Source of the DNA: Akkermansia sp.
GTDB lineage: Bacteria; Verrucomicrobiota; Verrucomicrobiia; Verrucomicrobiales; Akkermansiaceae
DNA length: 64,000 nt
Direction of reading: 5' to 3'
NCBI GenBank assembly: GCA_017546445.1
Contig: JAFYWX010000006.1
Coordinates: 40,428 to 104,427, forward strand
Positions 43,842 through 51,741 of the stretch are shown here, one piece after another. Position numbers and translations under genes: made by a program. The first letter of the stretch is position 1, and every line of letters begins with the position of its first letter. The notes below the pieces were generated by a model that worked only from the letters and a program-made list of their open reading frames with translations, ran no database searches and was not told where the DNA came from.

Positions 43842-43863
43842 CCGCTAAATGGCGATTTAGCGG
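43842..43863. repeat. Perfect hairpin between the DUF2147 and bioD genes
   Basis: CCGCTAAAT and ATTTAGCGG pair perfectly around a GGCG loop. There is no T tail on either strand, so it is not an obvious terminator. Confidence 0.7.
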
Positions 43864-43876
43864 GGTTAGAAATCAA

Positions 43877-43939
43877 TCGGAGCACGGGACTTCAGTCCCG
43901 AAAACTCAAGCGATGGGGGACTAAAGTCCCCCGCTCCGA
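43877..43939. repeat. REP-like three-way-junction element
   Basis: Outer inverted repeat TCGGAGC (43877-43883) / GCTCCGA (43933-43939) encloses two perfect hairpins: CGGGACT-TC-AGTCCCG (43885-43900) and GGGGGACT-AA-AGTCCCCC (43915-43932). A degenerate relative is at 40622-40681. The shape resembles REP/BIME elements mobilised by RAYT transposases, none of which is in this window. Confidence 0.8.
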
Positions 43940-43958
43940 CAAAAAAACAGCTCGCTAT

Positions 43959-44594
43959 TCAGGCAGGCAGAATACCAGCATCCAGGCTATCCTCGCCCTG
44001 AATCAGCTCGGCAAGCACAGGGATGCCGGTGAATTCCTCAATAAGGGCGCGATTCGTCACGGCGGCGGTGTCCCATTCCTCGCTCTGCTGGTTGAGAATG
44101 ATGCCACAGCAGCGCAGCCCACGGGCCTGAATGGCGCGCACGGTAAGGATGGCGAGATTCGCCGCGCCCTGGCGGTTGCTCACCACCAGCAGCACCGGCA
44201 GCTGCAGCTGCTCTGCCAGGTCGGCCATGGTCTTGCCCGGGCAAAGCGGCGTCTCCCAGCCGCCCACGCCCTCCACCAGCAGGGTGTCGTACTCCGCAGC
44301 CAGAGCCTGCACCTGCCCCGCCAGCGCGGAAATGGAAACAGACTGTCGCTCAAACTCAGCCCCCATGCGGGGATCTGCCGCCGTGCGCAGATAAAGCGGG
44401 TTAATGGAATCCAGCGCCAGCGTAGGCTGCCCCGCAGCCTCGCGCATAGAGCGCAGTTCCTTGCGGTCGCCGCAGGAAACAGGCTTGCACCCCATAGCCC
44501 GCACACCGCGAGCCGTCAGGTCACGCAACAAAGCGTACACCACGTGAGTCTTGCCCACTCCCACATCCGTACCGGTTACAAAATAAGCATTCAT
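43959..44594 (-). CDS. bioD: Dethiobiotin synthetase
   Basis: ATP-dependent ring closure in biotin synthesis, 211 aa. FVTGTDVGVGKTHV (P-loop), MGCKPVSCG and LLVEGVGGWETPL identify BioD; VVSNRQGAANLAILTVRAIQ follows. No other biotin gene is nearby. It starts 11 bases after the small CdaR-like gene and may be cotranscribed with cdaA. Confidence 0.93.
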   Translation of the reverse strand: MNAYFVTGTDVGVGKTHVVYALLRDLTARGVRAMGCKPVSCGDRKELRSMREAAGQPTLALDSINPLYLRTAADPRMGAEFERQSVSISALAGQVQALAAEYDTLLVEGVGGWETPLCPGKTMADLAEQLQLPVLLVVSNRQGAANLAILTVRAIQARGLRCCGIILNQQSEEWDTAAVTNRALIEEFTGIPVLAELIQGEDSLDAGILPA

Positions 44595-44605
44595 GGCGTT
44601 CTGTC

Positions 44606-44773
44606 TTACTCAGGCATGGAAAGGCGGATATCATCAATACTCCACTCCGGGCTGGAGCCGCGCACCAGCAAGTGGTTCACCATGAGCCACACCACCACAG
44701 CGGCGGCAAGGCACAACAACTTAGCCTGCCAATTAGAGGTCAGAAACTTCTGAAATCGAATCCTGCGTCGCAT
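44606..44773 (-). CDS. 55-residue CdaR/YbbR-like membrane peptide
   Basis: A short open frame: MRRRIRFQKFLTSNWQAKLL, then a hydrophobic helix (CLAAAVVVWLMVNHLLV) and a short polar tail ending RLSMPE. The layout of a basic start, NW-x-KLL and a helix ending W-x-x-V matches the N-terminal anchor of CdaR (YbbR-domain protein), the usual partner encoded right after cdaA. Here no YbbR repeat follows. The gene overlaps the 3' end of cdaA by 41 bases in another frame and ends 11 bases before bioD. Either a minimal CdaR or the remnant of one. Confidence 0.6.
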   Translation of the reverse strand: MRRRIRFQKFLTSNWQAKLLCLAAAVVVWLMVNHLLVRGSSPEWSIDDIRLSMPE

Positions 44774-45521
44774 GAGAATAAAGAAGTTGAGTTAAGCGTT
44801 CAGAAAGGAGATCGAGGTGAATATCGCGCTGCACCACATTGCCCACCGCCAGAGAAACAGAGCCGGTTTCCTCTGAAACAATGATGACCACGGCATCCGA
44901 TGCCTCTGCCAGGCCGATACCGGCGCGGTGGCGCAGGCCCATGCTGCGGTCCTTCAGCTCGCGGTTAGACACGGGCAGAATAGCAGCCGCCGCCACAATA
45001 CGCTCATTGTTCACAATCACAGCGCCGTCGTGCAGCAGCGTCTTGGGCATGAAAATCGTACCAATCAGCTCGCGGGTGTACTGAGCATCCAGCTCCGTGC
45101 CGGTCTTGGCATACTCCTGCAGCTTATTGGAGCGGCAAATGGCAATGAGAGCCCCGTATCGCTTCGAAACCAGATAAGCAACCGACTCGCGCACCAGGGA
45201 AACGAAATCCTGGTTTTCCTGCTGAGTGTTAATGAGGCGGGCAATAATCCTGTTCGACCCCAGACGCGCCAGCGCCGTGCGCAGCTCCGGCTGAAACAGA
45301 ATGACCAGAATGGTACCCGGCCCGATAATGAGCGCAGCCAGCTGTTTAAGCACCACAGCATGCGTCAGTTCCAACACAAAATAGCCCAGAATCACCGTCG
45401 CAATGAGCCCCGCCAGAATGGCAGCCGCGCGTGAGTCCTTCACCGCGCGGTACAACTGGTAGAACAGAGCCCAGAGCACCATAATCTCAAAAATGGCTCT
45501 GAGAATTTCGAGAAAGGTCAT
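44733..45521 (-). CDS. cdaA: Diadenylate cyclase CdaA (c-di-AMP synthase)
   Basis: Makes cyclic di-AMP from two ATP at the membrane. Three N-terminal helices (about 8-75) precede the DAC domain, with the catalytic DGA motif at Asp165 (LLHDGAVIVNNERIVAAAAI) and RHR at 197-199 (GLRHRAGIGLAEASDAVVII), then VSEETGSVSLA. Length 262 aa is normal. The ATG at 45521 is 6 bases downstream of a -10 box, so the mRNA is probably leaderless. Followed by an overlapping CdaR-like small gene and bioD. Confidence 0.93.
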   Translation of the reverse strand: MTFLEILRAIFEIMVLWALFYQLYRAVKDSRAAAILAGLIATVILGYFVLELTHAVVLKQLAALIIGPGTILVILFQPELRTALARLGSNRIIARLINTQQENQDFVSLVRESVAYLVSKRYGALIAICRSNKLQEYAKTGTELDAQYTRELIGTIFMPKTLLHDGAVIVNNERIVAAAAILPVSNRELKDRSMGLRHRAGIGLAEASDAVVIIVSEETGSVSLAVGNVVQRDIHLDLLSERLTQLLYSHATQDSISEVSDL

Positions 45522-45527
45522 ACATGC

Positions 45528-45556
45528 ATCATACTATGAGCAGCCCCGCAAAGCAA
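45528..45556 (-). promoter_or_regulatory. Leaderless promoter of cdaA
   Basis: TTGCTT (45551-45556), 17-base spacer, TATGAT (45528-45533), 6 bases, then ATG at 45521. Confidence 0.65.
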
Positions 45557-45655
45557 GCGGAATCAATGCCAACGCAAGACAATCCTCCGGAACCAGGCTC
45601 GCAGAGCTTCCGCAAGGGAAATCTCCCCCCCTCATTTACTGGAGCAAAATTCGCC

Positions 45656-46717
45656 TCAGCGCAAATCGCACCAGAGGGCGCGGTGGTCGGAGGCCTTGGC
45701 GGCGGCGGGAATATCAACAATCCCACCCTGCCCGCGCATGCGCTCGCGGAGGGTGGGATTCACGAAAATCTGGTCATAGATGCAGTACTCCTTGCCGCGC
45801 TTGAAATAAAGGGTCCATTCCTCGCCGCGGGAGTCCTCGGGGGACAAGCGGCGAAGGGAGGAGTCCTGCGAGAGGCCTTGCTGAAGGATTTGCGGTGCGG
45901 CATCGGAGGGGCCGTCGTTCCAATCGCCGAACACGAGGAGGGGCATGCCTTTCTGGGTGCGGGCAATGTGCTGGATATGCTGGGCAAGGGTGTAGGACTC
46001 CTGCTTGCGGAGGGCGGTGGCAGCACCAGCGTTGTCCGATACGCGGGATTTCAGATGAGCCCCGACAATGCGGAACAGGCGGCCATCCTCCAGGCGCACG
46101 GTCGCATCCAGAATACCGCGCAGCATCTTGCGGCGCTTCTGCTGGTGCAGCTTCACATTCTCCTGCGAGTTATCCTGCACAATGGGGTGCATGGAGAGCA
46201 GCGCCAGCGCGCGGTCCTCGCCCTGCCGCGCCAGCACTCGGAAATAGGGGTATTCCAGCCCCTTTGCCGCAAGGCGTTGGCGCAGGTCCTGCAAGGCCAC
46301 CGGGCCGCCTATTTCAACAAGCCCCACAATGGCAGGCCGGGCAGAGGCAATGACCTCCACCACCGCCTCGCGGGATTCCAGCGATTTGGGAGTCAGCACA
46401 TAGCGGGAGCGGTACGCCTCCCCCGCCACAAAATAATTCTGCACATTGTGCATAAGGAAACGCACAGGCTTACCGGCCTTGGGTATGGCAGCAATATCCA
46501 CCTGTTTCTGCAGCGGGGCGGTGTGCGCCTCCTCGGCAGTGAGCGTTTCCGCCCCCAGGGTGGGCACATATTCCTCCTGCTGCACAGTAGGGGCCGCCCC
46601 CAGCCAGCGGAGGATGGTATCATCTCCACCAAAGCGCTCCACCAGCAGCCCTGCTACCAGCAGCACCAGGAAAACCAGCAGTGCATCCTTGCGCGGAAGT
46701 TTACGTCGGCGAGCCAT
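45656..46717 (-). CDS. Membrane-anchored endonuclease/exonuclease/phosphatase-fold protein
   Basis: 353 aa. An N-terminal helix (about 12-27, ALLVFLVLLVAGLLV) leads to an EEP domain with FLMHNVQNYF, IVGLVEIGG, RIVGAHLKSR, LLVFGDWNDGP and a final ASDHRALW, which supply the metal and catalytic residues of the DNase I / phosphatase fold. Probably extracytoplasmic. The substrate (DNA, phospholipid or sugar phosphate) cannot be told. It starts 33 bases after hemB and may be cotranscribed. Confidence 0.83.
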   Translation of the reverse strand: MARRRKLPRKDALLVFLVLLVAGLLVERFGGDDTILRWLGAAPTVQQEEYVPTLGAETLTAEEAHTAPLQKQVDIAAIPKAGKPVRFLMHNVQNYFVAGEAYRSRYVLTPKSLESREAVVEVIASARPAIVGLVEIGGPVALQDLRQRLAAKGLEYPYFRVLARQGEDRALALLSMHPIVQDNSQENVKLHQQKRRKMLRGILDATVRLEDGRLFRIVGAHLKSRVSDNAGAATALRKQESYTLAQHIQHIARTQKGMPLLVFGDWNDGPSDAAPQILQQGLSQDSSLRRLSPEDSRGEEWTLYFKRGKEYCIYDQIFVNPTLRERMRGQGGIVDIPAAAKASDHRALWCDLR

Positions 46718-46750
46718 ACAGGGTAGTCGGTCAAGGGTTCACAGTATGCC

Positions 46751-47752
46751 TTACAGGCAGCCGCCATCCAGCCATTCGGCCACCTGCGGGGCGGCGTAGG
46801 TCAGAATCATATCTGCCCCGGCGCGGCGGATGGAGAGCAGCGCCTCCAGCATGCACTGTTTCTCATCCAGCCAGCCGGAAGCCGCAGCGGCCTTCACCAT
46901 CAGATACTCACCGCTCACATGATACGCCGCAATGGGCAGCGTGGTGGCGCGGCGCATCTCCGCAATCACATCAAGATACAGCGTGGCGGGCTTCACCATC
47001 AGGAAATCAGCGCCCTCGGCGACATCCAGCGCGGCCTCGCGCAGCGCCTCGCGCACATTGCCGGGGTCCATCTGGTACGTCTTCTTGTCGCCGAACTTCG
47101 GCGCACTGCCCAGCGCCCCGCGGAACGGGCCATAGAACGCAGAGGCATACTTGGCCGTGTAGCTCATGAGCGACACCTTGGTGAACCCCTCGGCATCCAG
47201 CGCAGCGCGCAGGGCGGCAATGCGGCCATCCATCATATCGCTGGGGGAAATAATATCTGCCCCGGCGCGGGCGTGGCAAAGAGCCTGGCGGCAAAGCGCC
47301 TCCACCGTCTCATCATTCAGAATCTCGTACGAACCATCCTCATACTCCCGCACCAGGCCATCCTGACCGTAAGTATTGAACGGATCCAGAGCCACATCCG
47401 TCATCACGCAGAGCTCCGGCACCGCCGCCTTGATGGCACGGATGGCGCGGGGCACCACACCCTCCGGGTTCCAGGCCTCACTACCGGCAGCATCCTTCTT
47501 CTCCTCAGGCACCACCGCAAACAAATCCACACAGAGAATCCCCAGGGCATACAGCCGCTTGCATTCCTGCGCAATACCCGCTACGCTCCAGCGCGTGCAC
47601 CCCGGCAGTGACTCAATGGGCGTATCCTCATCCCCCTCCTGCACAAACATGGGATATATCAGGTTGGCGGCAGAGAGCGTAGTCTCTCGCATGAGACCAC
47701 GAACAGCAGCAGACTTACGGTTGCGGCGCGGGCGAATCGGCAGGTTCATCAT
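46751..47752 (-). CDS. hemB: Delta-aminolevulinic acid dehydratase (porphobilinogen synthase)
   Basis: Condenses two 5-aminolevulinates to porphobilinogen. KVSLMSYTAKYASAFYGPFR holds one Schiff-base lysine and FLMVKPATLYLDV the second; AAYHVSGEYLMVKAA follows. The metal site reads TDVALDPFNTYGQDG, with no Cys triad, indicating the Mg/K-type rather than the Zn-type enzyme. The start is taken as 47752 (an in-frame GTG at 47764 lies within the -10 box). Other haem genes in the window are hemA and cobA-hemD at 17-20 kb. Confidence 0.94.
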   Translation of the reverse strand: MMNLPIRPRRNRKSAAVRGLMRETTLSAANLIYPMFVQEGDEDTPIESLPGCTRWSVAGIAQECKRLYALGILCVDLFAVVPEEKKDAAGSEAWNPEGVVPRAIRAIKAAVPELCVMTDVALDPFNTYGQDGLVREYEDGSYEILNDETVEALCRQALCHARAGADIISPSDMMDGRIAALRAALDAEGFTKVSLMSYTAKYASAFYGPFRGALGSAPKFGDKKTYQMDPGNVREALREAALDVAEGADFLMVKPATLYLDVIAEMRRATTLPIAAYHVSGEYLMVKAAAASGWLDEKQCMLEALLSIRRAGADMILTYAAPQVAEWLDGGCL

Positions 47753-47762
47753 ATCGCCCACC

Positions 47763-47791
47763 ACACTAACACAATTTGCAGCATATGTAAA
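47763..47791 (-). promoter_or_regulatory. Near-leaderless promoter of hemB
   Basis: TTTACA (47786-47791), 17-base spacer, TAGTGT (47763-47768), with the ATG 10 bases further. Rules out the upstream GTG as start. Confidence 0.55.
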
Positions 47792-47881
47792 GATTCACAC
47801 GCGTTCTCTCACTTCTCCCCCGCAAAAAAACATACTTCTCATACCCGCAGAAAAAACACCCCTCGAAAGCAGCAAAAACAC

Positions 47882-47909
47882 TTGACGAATTATACCTATT
47901 TATTATACA
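47882..47909 (+). promoter_or_regulatory. Promoter of ugd
   Basis: TTGACG (47882-47887), 16-base AT-rich spacer, TATACA (47904-47909), leaving a leader of about 70 bases. Confidence 0.55.
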
Positions 47910-47984
47910 ATCACAGCATTGACGGAGCATTCTCCATACTCCTCGTCTCTCATCCGTTTTTCAACACCAAGACAAGAAAGCACT

Positions 47985-49295
47985 ATGAACATCGCAATGG
48001 TAGGCACAGGCTACGTTGGCCTGGTCAGCGGTACATGCTTCGCAGAAATGGGTAACACCGTAACCTGCGTAGACGTGAACGAAAAAAAGATTGAAGACCT
48101 TAAGAAGGGCATCATGCCCATCTACGAACCCGGTCTCAAGGAAATGGTTCTGCAGAACGCAGAAGCCGGTCGTCTGCTCTTCTCCACCAGCCTGGCATCC
48201 TGCATTGATGATGCAGACGTTGTATTCTCTGCCGTGGGCACCCCGCCCGATGAAGACGGCTCTGCCGACCTTCGCTACGTGCTCGAGGTAGCCCGCGAGT
48301 TCGGCCGCAACATCAAGAAGTACACCCTGCTCATCACCAAGAGCACCGTGCCCGTAGGCACCTGGGCCAAGGTGAAGAAGGCCGTGCAGGAAGAACTCGA
48401 CAAGCGCGGCGTGAGCGTTCCCTTCGGCGTGGCCAGCAACCCGGAGTTCCTGAAGGAGGGCACCGCTATTGAAGACTTCACCAAGCCCGACCGCGTGGTG
48501 GTAGGCGTGGAGGACGAACGCGCCGCCAAGCTCATGCGCCACCTCTATCGTCCCTTCATGCTCTCCGGCGACCGCGTGCAGATTTGCGACATCCCCAGCG
48601 CTGAAATGATTAAGTACGCCGCCAACAGCATGCTGGCCACCCGTATCTCCTTCATGAACGACGTAGCAAACCTCTGCGAACTCGTGGGCGCCAATGTGGA
48701 TGCCGTTCGCCGCGGCATCGGTTCCGATGACCGTATCGGCAAGAAATTCCTCTACCCCGGCTGCGGTTATGGTGGCTCCTGCTTCCCGAAGGACGTGAAG
48801 GCTCTCATCCGCAGCGGTGCAGAGCTCGGCTACCGCATGCGCATCCTCGAGGCCGTGGAGGACGTGAACGAAAAACAGAAGACTATCCCCTTCACCAAGC
48901 TCAAGGCCGCCATGCCTGAGCTCCAGGGCAAGACCATTGCCGTGTGGGGTCTGGCCTTCAAGCCCGGCACGGATGACATGCGCGAAGCCCCCTCCCTCAC
49001 CCTCATCCAGTCCCTGCTGGAGAGCGGCTGCCAGGTGCGCGCCTTCGACCCCGTGGCCATCACCGAGGCCAAGCGCCGCCTGGGTGAGGACACCATCACC
49101 TACTGCGATGACATGTACGAGGCCTGCATCGATGCCGATGCCCTCGTCATCGTCACCGACTGGAAGCAGTTCCGCGTGCCCAGCTGGGCCGTACTGCGCA
49201 AAACCATGCGCGGCCGCCTGATTGTGGACGGCCGCAACCTCTACGACCAGGAGGAAGCCTCAGAAGAAGGCTTCACCTACAAGCGCATTGGTTAA
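47985..49295 (+). CDS. ugd: UDP-glucose 6-dehydrogenase
   Basis: Oxidises UDP-glucose to UDP-glucuronate in two NAD steps. NAD-binding MVGTGYVGLVSGTCFAEMG at the N-terminus, and the catalytic Cys in YPGCGYGGSCFPKDVKAL, are diagnostic. Length 436 aa. Start 47985 (MNIAMVGTGY) is chosen by alignment. It borders the surface-glycan island and probably supplies UDP-GlcA or downstream sugars to it. A strong terminator follows. Confidence 0.95.
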   Translation: MNIAMVGTGYVGLVSGTCFAEMGNTVTCVDVNEKKIEDLKKGIMPIYEPGLKEMVLQNAEAGRLLFSTSLASCIDDADVVFSAVGTPPDEDGSADLRYVLEVAREFGRNIKKYTLLITKSTVPVGTWAKVKKAVQEELDKRGVSVPFGVASNPEFLKEGTAIEDFTKPDRVVVGVEDERAAKLMRHLYRPFMLSGDRVQICDIPSAEMIKYAANSMLATRISFMNDVANLCELVGANVDAVRRGIGSDDRIGKKFLYPGCGYGGSCFPKDVKALIRSGAELGYRMRILEAVEDVNEKQKTIPFTKLKAAMPELQGKTIAVWGLAFKPGTDDMREAPSLTLIQSLLESGCQVRAFDPVAITEAKRRLGEDTITYCDDMYEACIDADALVIVTDWKQFRVPSWAVLRKTMRGRLIVDGRNLYDQEEASEEGFTYKRIG

Positions 49296-49322
49296 GTCTT
49301 TCTCTGACTTTTCAATAGACCT

Positions 49323-49360
49323 CAGCCCGCCTTATACACAAGGCGGGCTGATTCTTTTTT
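49323..49360 (+). terminator. Terminator of ugd
   Basis: Perfect 11-base stem (CAGCCCGCCTT 49323-49333 with 49340-49350), 6-base loop, tail ATTCTTTTTT. Confidence 0.92.
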
Positions 49361-49453
49361 CTATGCAACCTTCTCAGCTGCAACTTTCTCCACAGCCAGG
49401 CAGATTATCTGCCGGGCATCATCTTCGGTGGTAGCCTTGCCAAACACAAGAAC
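49361..49453 (-). pseudogene. 3' remnant of an unidentified gene
   Basis: The minus strand holds an open frame ending VFGKATTEDDARQIICLAVE, KVAAEKVA, then stop. The FGKATTEDDA pattern resembles the C-terminus of NifS/IscS-type cysteine desulfurases, but the evidence is thin. It is cut off upstream at the start of the 32-base direct repeat, so the 5' part was lost. Confidence 0.3.
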
Positions 49454-49706
49454 TGGACACCACTAAAACTCGAAATGACGATTTGGAGGAATGCTGATTT
49501 CAGAAGTCAGAATGCAGAATTGTGAGTTTGTGTGCGGCGGTTGCCGCACCTGTAAACAAAATTACCTGAGATTTCTCAGGTAATTTTCATCTCTCTGCGC
49601 GGCCGCAAGGCTGCGCACTAACTGCTTATTCTGCATTCTGCGTTCTGAAAATCTGCATTCGCGAGACTGCAATTTGGACACCACTAAAACTCGAAATGAC
49701 GATTTG
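49454..49706. mobile_element. MITE-like element flanked by 32-base direct repeats
   Basis: An identical 32-base sequence starting TGGACACCACTAAAACTCG occurs at 49454-49485 and 49675-49706. Between them is an imperfect inverted repeat of about 35 bases (49486-49520 with 49628-49664) whose inner 13 bases, CAGAATGCAGAAT, are perfect. The centre holds a perfect 10-base hairpin (ATTACCTGAG 49561-49570 with 49575-49584). There is no open frame. A degenerate copy of the direct-repeat start (TGGCACCACTAGAACC) occurs at 53361. Confidence 0.6.
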
Positions 49707-49725
49707 TCTCTCTGAGCAGCGTAAG

Positions 49726-49940
49726 CTGCGAAGTTTCGCCGCAGCCCCCGAAAGGGGGCAAGATTTCGATGAGCGTCCGCGAAGTTTCACCGGTAGTCGC
49801 CAGACTGCCGATTTCACTGACGAGTCCTCGGGCGAGGATTTTGTGCATTGCTGTGAAACTTCGGGCTTGTACCCTCAGTGAAATTTCGCAGGAGCTCAAC
49901 GAAACTTTACCTGCTTCGCAGGTGCAGTGAAACTTCGCCC
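49726..49940. repeat. Non-coding array of GAAACTTCGC-type motifs
   Basis: Variants of G(T/C)GAAACTTCG or its complement CGAAGTTTC occur at least six times within ~215 bases in both orientations, mixed with short GC hairpins such as GCCCCCGAAAGGGGGC. No coding potential is credible. From 49941 to 50138 nothing else is seen except the shared 3' boundary of the island. Confidence 0.55.
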
Positions 49941-50138
49941 CGTCTAGGACGGGCTCAGAGATTACACCTACCCGCCAGCCTGCAATTTGTGTTTCTTTAG
50001 AGATTCCCAAGTACCACGAAATGTCCCCCGTCTGCGAAGAAGTCCTAGCATATTCATAAATCCTTGCTTTTCAGGACATAAACGTATCCTGCTATAGCCC
50101 CCCCTGAGAATTAACAGTATGCCGCAGACTTAACCAGC

Positions 50139-51705
50139 TCAGGCACCTGCGTTCAATTTACTAATCAGAGTATTAACCGCCAGCAACAAATCGCTGCATT
50201 GCTGTCTTAAATGGAGATTTTCCTGTTGTATAATCTTGACCTCCTGCTTCAATGCAGATAACTCCTCGAGAACAAGCAAAGAAGGGGCCTCCGTATCCTT
50301 ATCATTCCCTTCCATCTCATACGGAAGAGAAGCCCGTGCCGATACAATTTCGCGAAGTATGCGTCTCGTCAAGCAATCCGCGTTGTCATGCATAAAAGCA
50401 TCACGAGGGAAAATGGATGCAATCAGACGACGAAGCTCTGTATACGGGTACCAATGCGGCACAAGGCTCAAACACAACTCTATCCTTTGCCCGTCAACCA
50501 CGTCTAACTCTATCTTATGGGGCGAGTTATGAGACGCTGAGGTAAAATAAGATTTATCTGCATCGATTTTTATACTGGTAAAATCAACACAGTAACAAGC
50601 TGGATTCCTATCTCCTATCATATACTTAGGAGCCCGAAGAATGAGATTCATTTTTCCAGTTCCCTTTGCCGTTACGACAAGTCGTACAGAAACTCCAGTA
50701 CACACTACCATCTTGCCCTGCCCCTGCTCACTCCTCAGCCATTCTGGTGCAAAAACCTCAATAAAGGCACTTTCATCTATTTCTACAGTATTATCCTGAT
50801 TACCCAGGTTGCGGATATCTATACGGCAGGAGAATAATTTCTTGCGAATAGCCTCAGTTGCAAGAGTCAGTAATACATGTTGATTTATTTCATGTTCAGC
50901 AAGGAATATCTCCTGCAGCTGAGCATCCCCCTTTGTGAGATTATGCAGATGCTGCGTAAAGCACCCTACACCCGGAGCATCATTAATTTTGAACAATCCT
51001 ACCTCCTGCGTCCCTGCAATAAGATTCAGACGGTGCTTTCCACTCGGAGGAGCAACAATCCTGCATCCATTCTTCACTGCGCATCGATAAAACCATATAT
51101 CATCGCTTGTTGGTGCAAGTGTCATGAACTTTTCCTCATCCATGATTTCGGGATGCAGACACCCCGGTGGGATACAAGGTACCACTACCGCCGCGCAGCT
51201 TATTAAATACGGAGGGAGCCGCCACACTAGGGAGACAATGGCTGTCTTTGTCCAGATACAGATCTGCCCTGCCTACAAAATACAAATTTCCCCCATGCAT
51301 ATACAGGCGCGATACACTGCTGCTCACGACAATCGGTTCCCCCTTATACTTTGTGTAAGTGTCATATAAATCAGACACCATATTACAGGGATACAGAATA
51401 TCATCATCTGCGGTAATAATGATATCATCTGGATATCGCTTGAGGGTGGGAATCAGCTTCTTATAGGAACGGATGTCATGATACCAATCAATCGTCAGCC
51501 CCATGGGAATCAATGCTAGCAGTTCCTCTGGCAAGTCAGACTCTCTGCCAGGGAACTGCTCAGGAGCAAGCCATAGTATGATTTTATCCGCACGAAGGGT
51601 CTGATTGATTAAAGACTCAATAACCAGATGAACGGTCGCGATTCTGGCTGGATATGAAGTTAAAGAAATAATCAGCTGAGGGAGCCGGCTGCAGGGGGCT
51701 GACAT
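50139..51705 (-). pseudogene. DDD-motif glycosyltransferase, frameshifted
   Basis: Two overlapping frames (51136-51705 and 50139-51227) together make one protein of ~521 aa. The first encodes a glycosyltransferase start (LIISLTSYPARIATVHLVIE, ITADDDILYP) up to RGGSGTLYP; the second resumes with PGCLHPEI and the conserved LAPTSDDIWFY. Intact neighbours read GGGVLYAPG at this point, so one extra base in the GGG run at 51169-51171 (plus strand) explains the break. The C-terminal part is a beta-rich domain plus a coiled coil (LKQEVKIIQQENLHLRQQC). AAGGAG precedes the start. Could be a sequencing error or a true inactivation. Confidence 0.72.
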
Positions 51706-51741
51706 ATGTTACCTTTCTCCTTTACTTTTCTGCGCAGCCTC

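Noticed and set aside
43842..43863. Perfect hairpin as terminator of bioD
   Set aside because: No T run follows on either strand, so a rho-independent role is unsupported.
45524..46726. 400-codon plus-strand frame over the EEP gene
   Set aside because: The opposite strand encodes a clear EEP domain with catalytic motifs. This frame has none.
49454..49706. Direct repeats considered as CRISPR
   Set aside because: Only two copies, 221 bases apart, with an inverted-repeat element between them. No regular spacers and no cas genes.
49684..50010. 108-codon minus-strand frame in the repeat-rich gap
   Set aside because: It is made by translating the GAAACTTCGC motifs (repeated KFHC/KVSL/EISL strings) and overlaps the direct repeat. 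Not a real gene.
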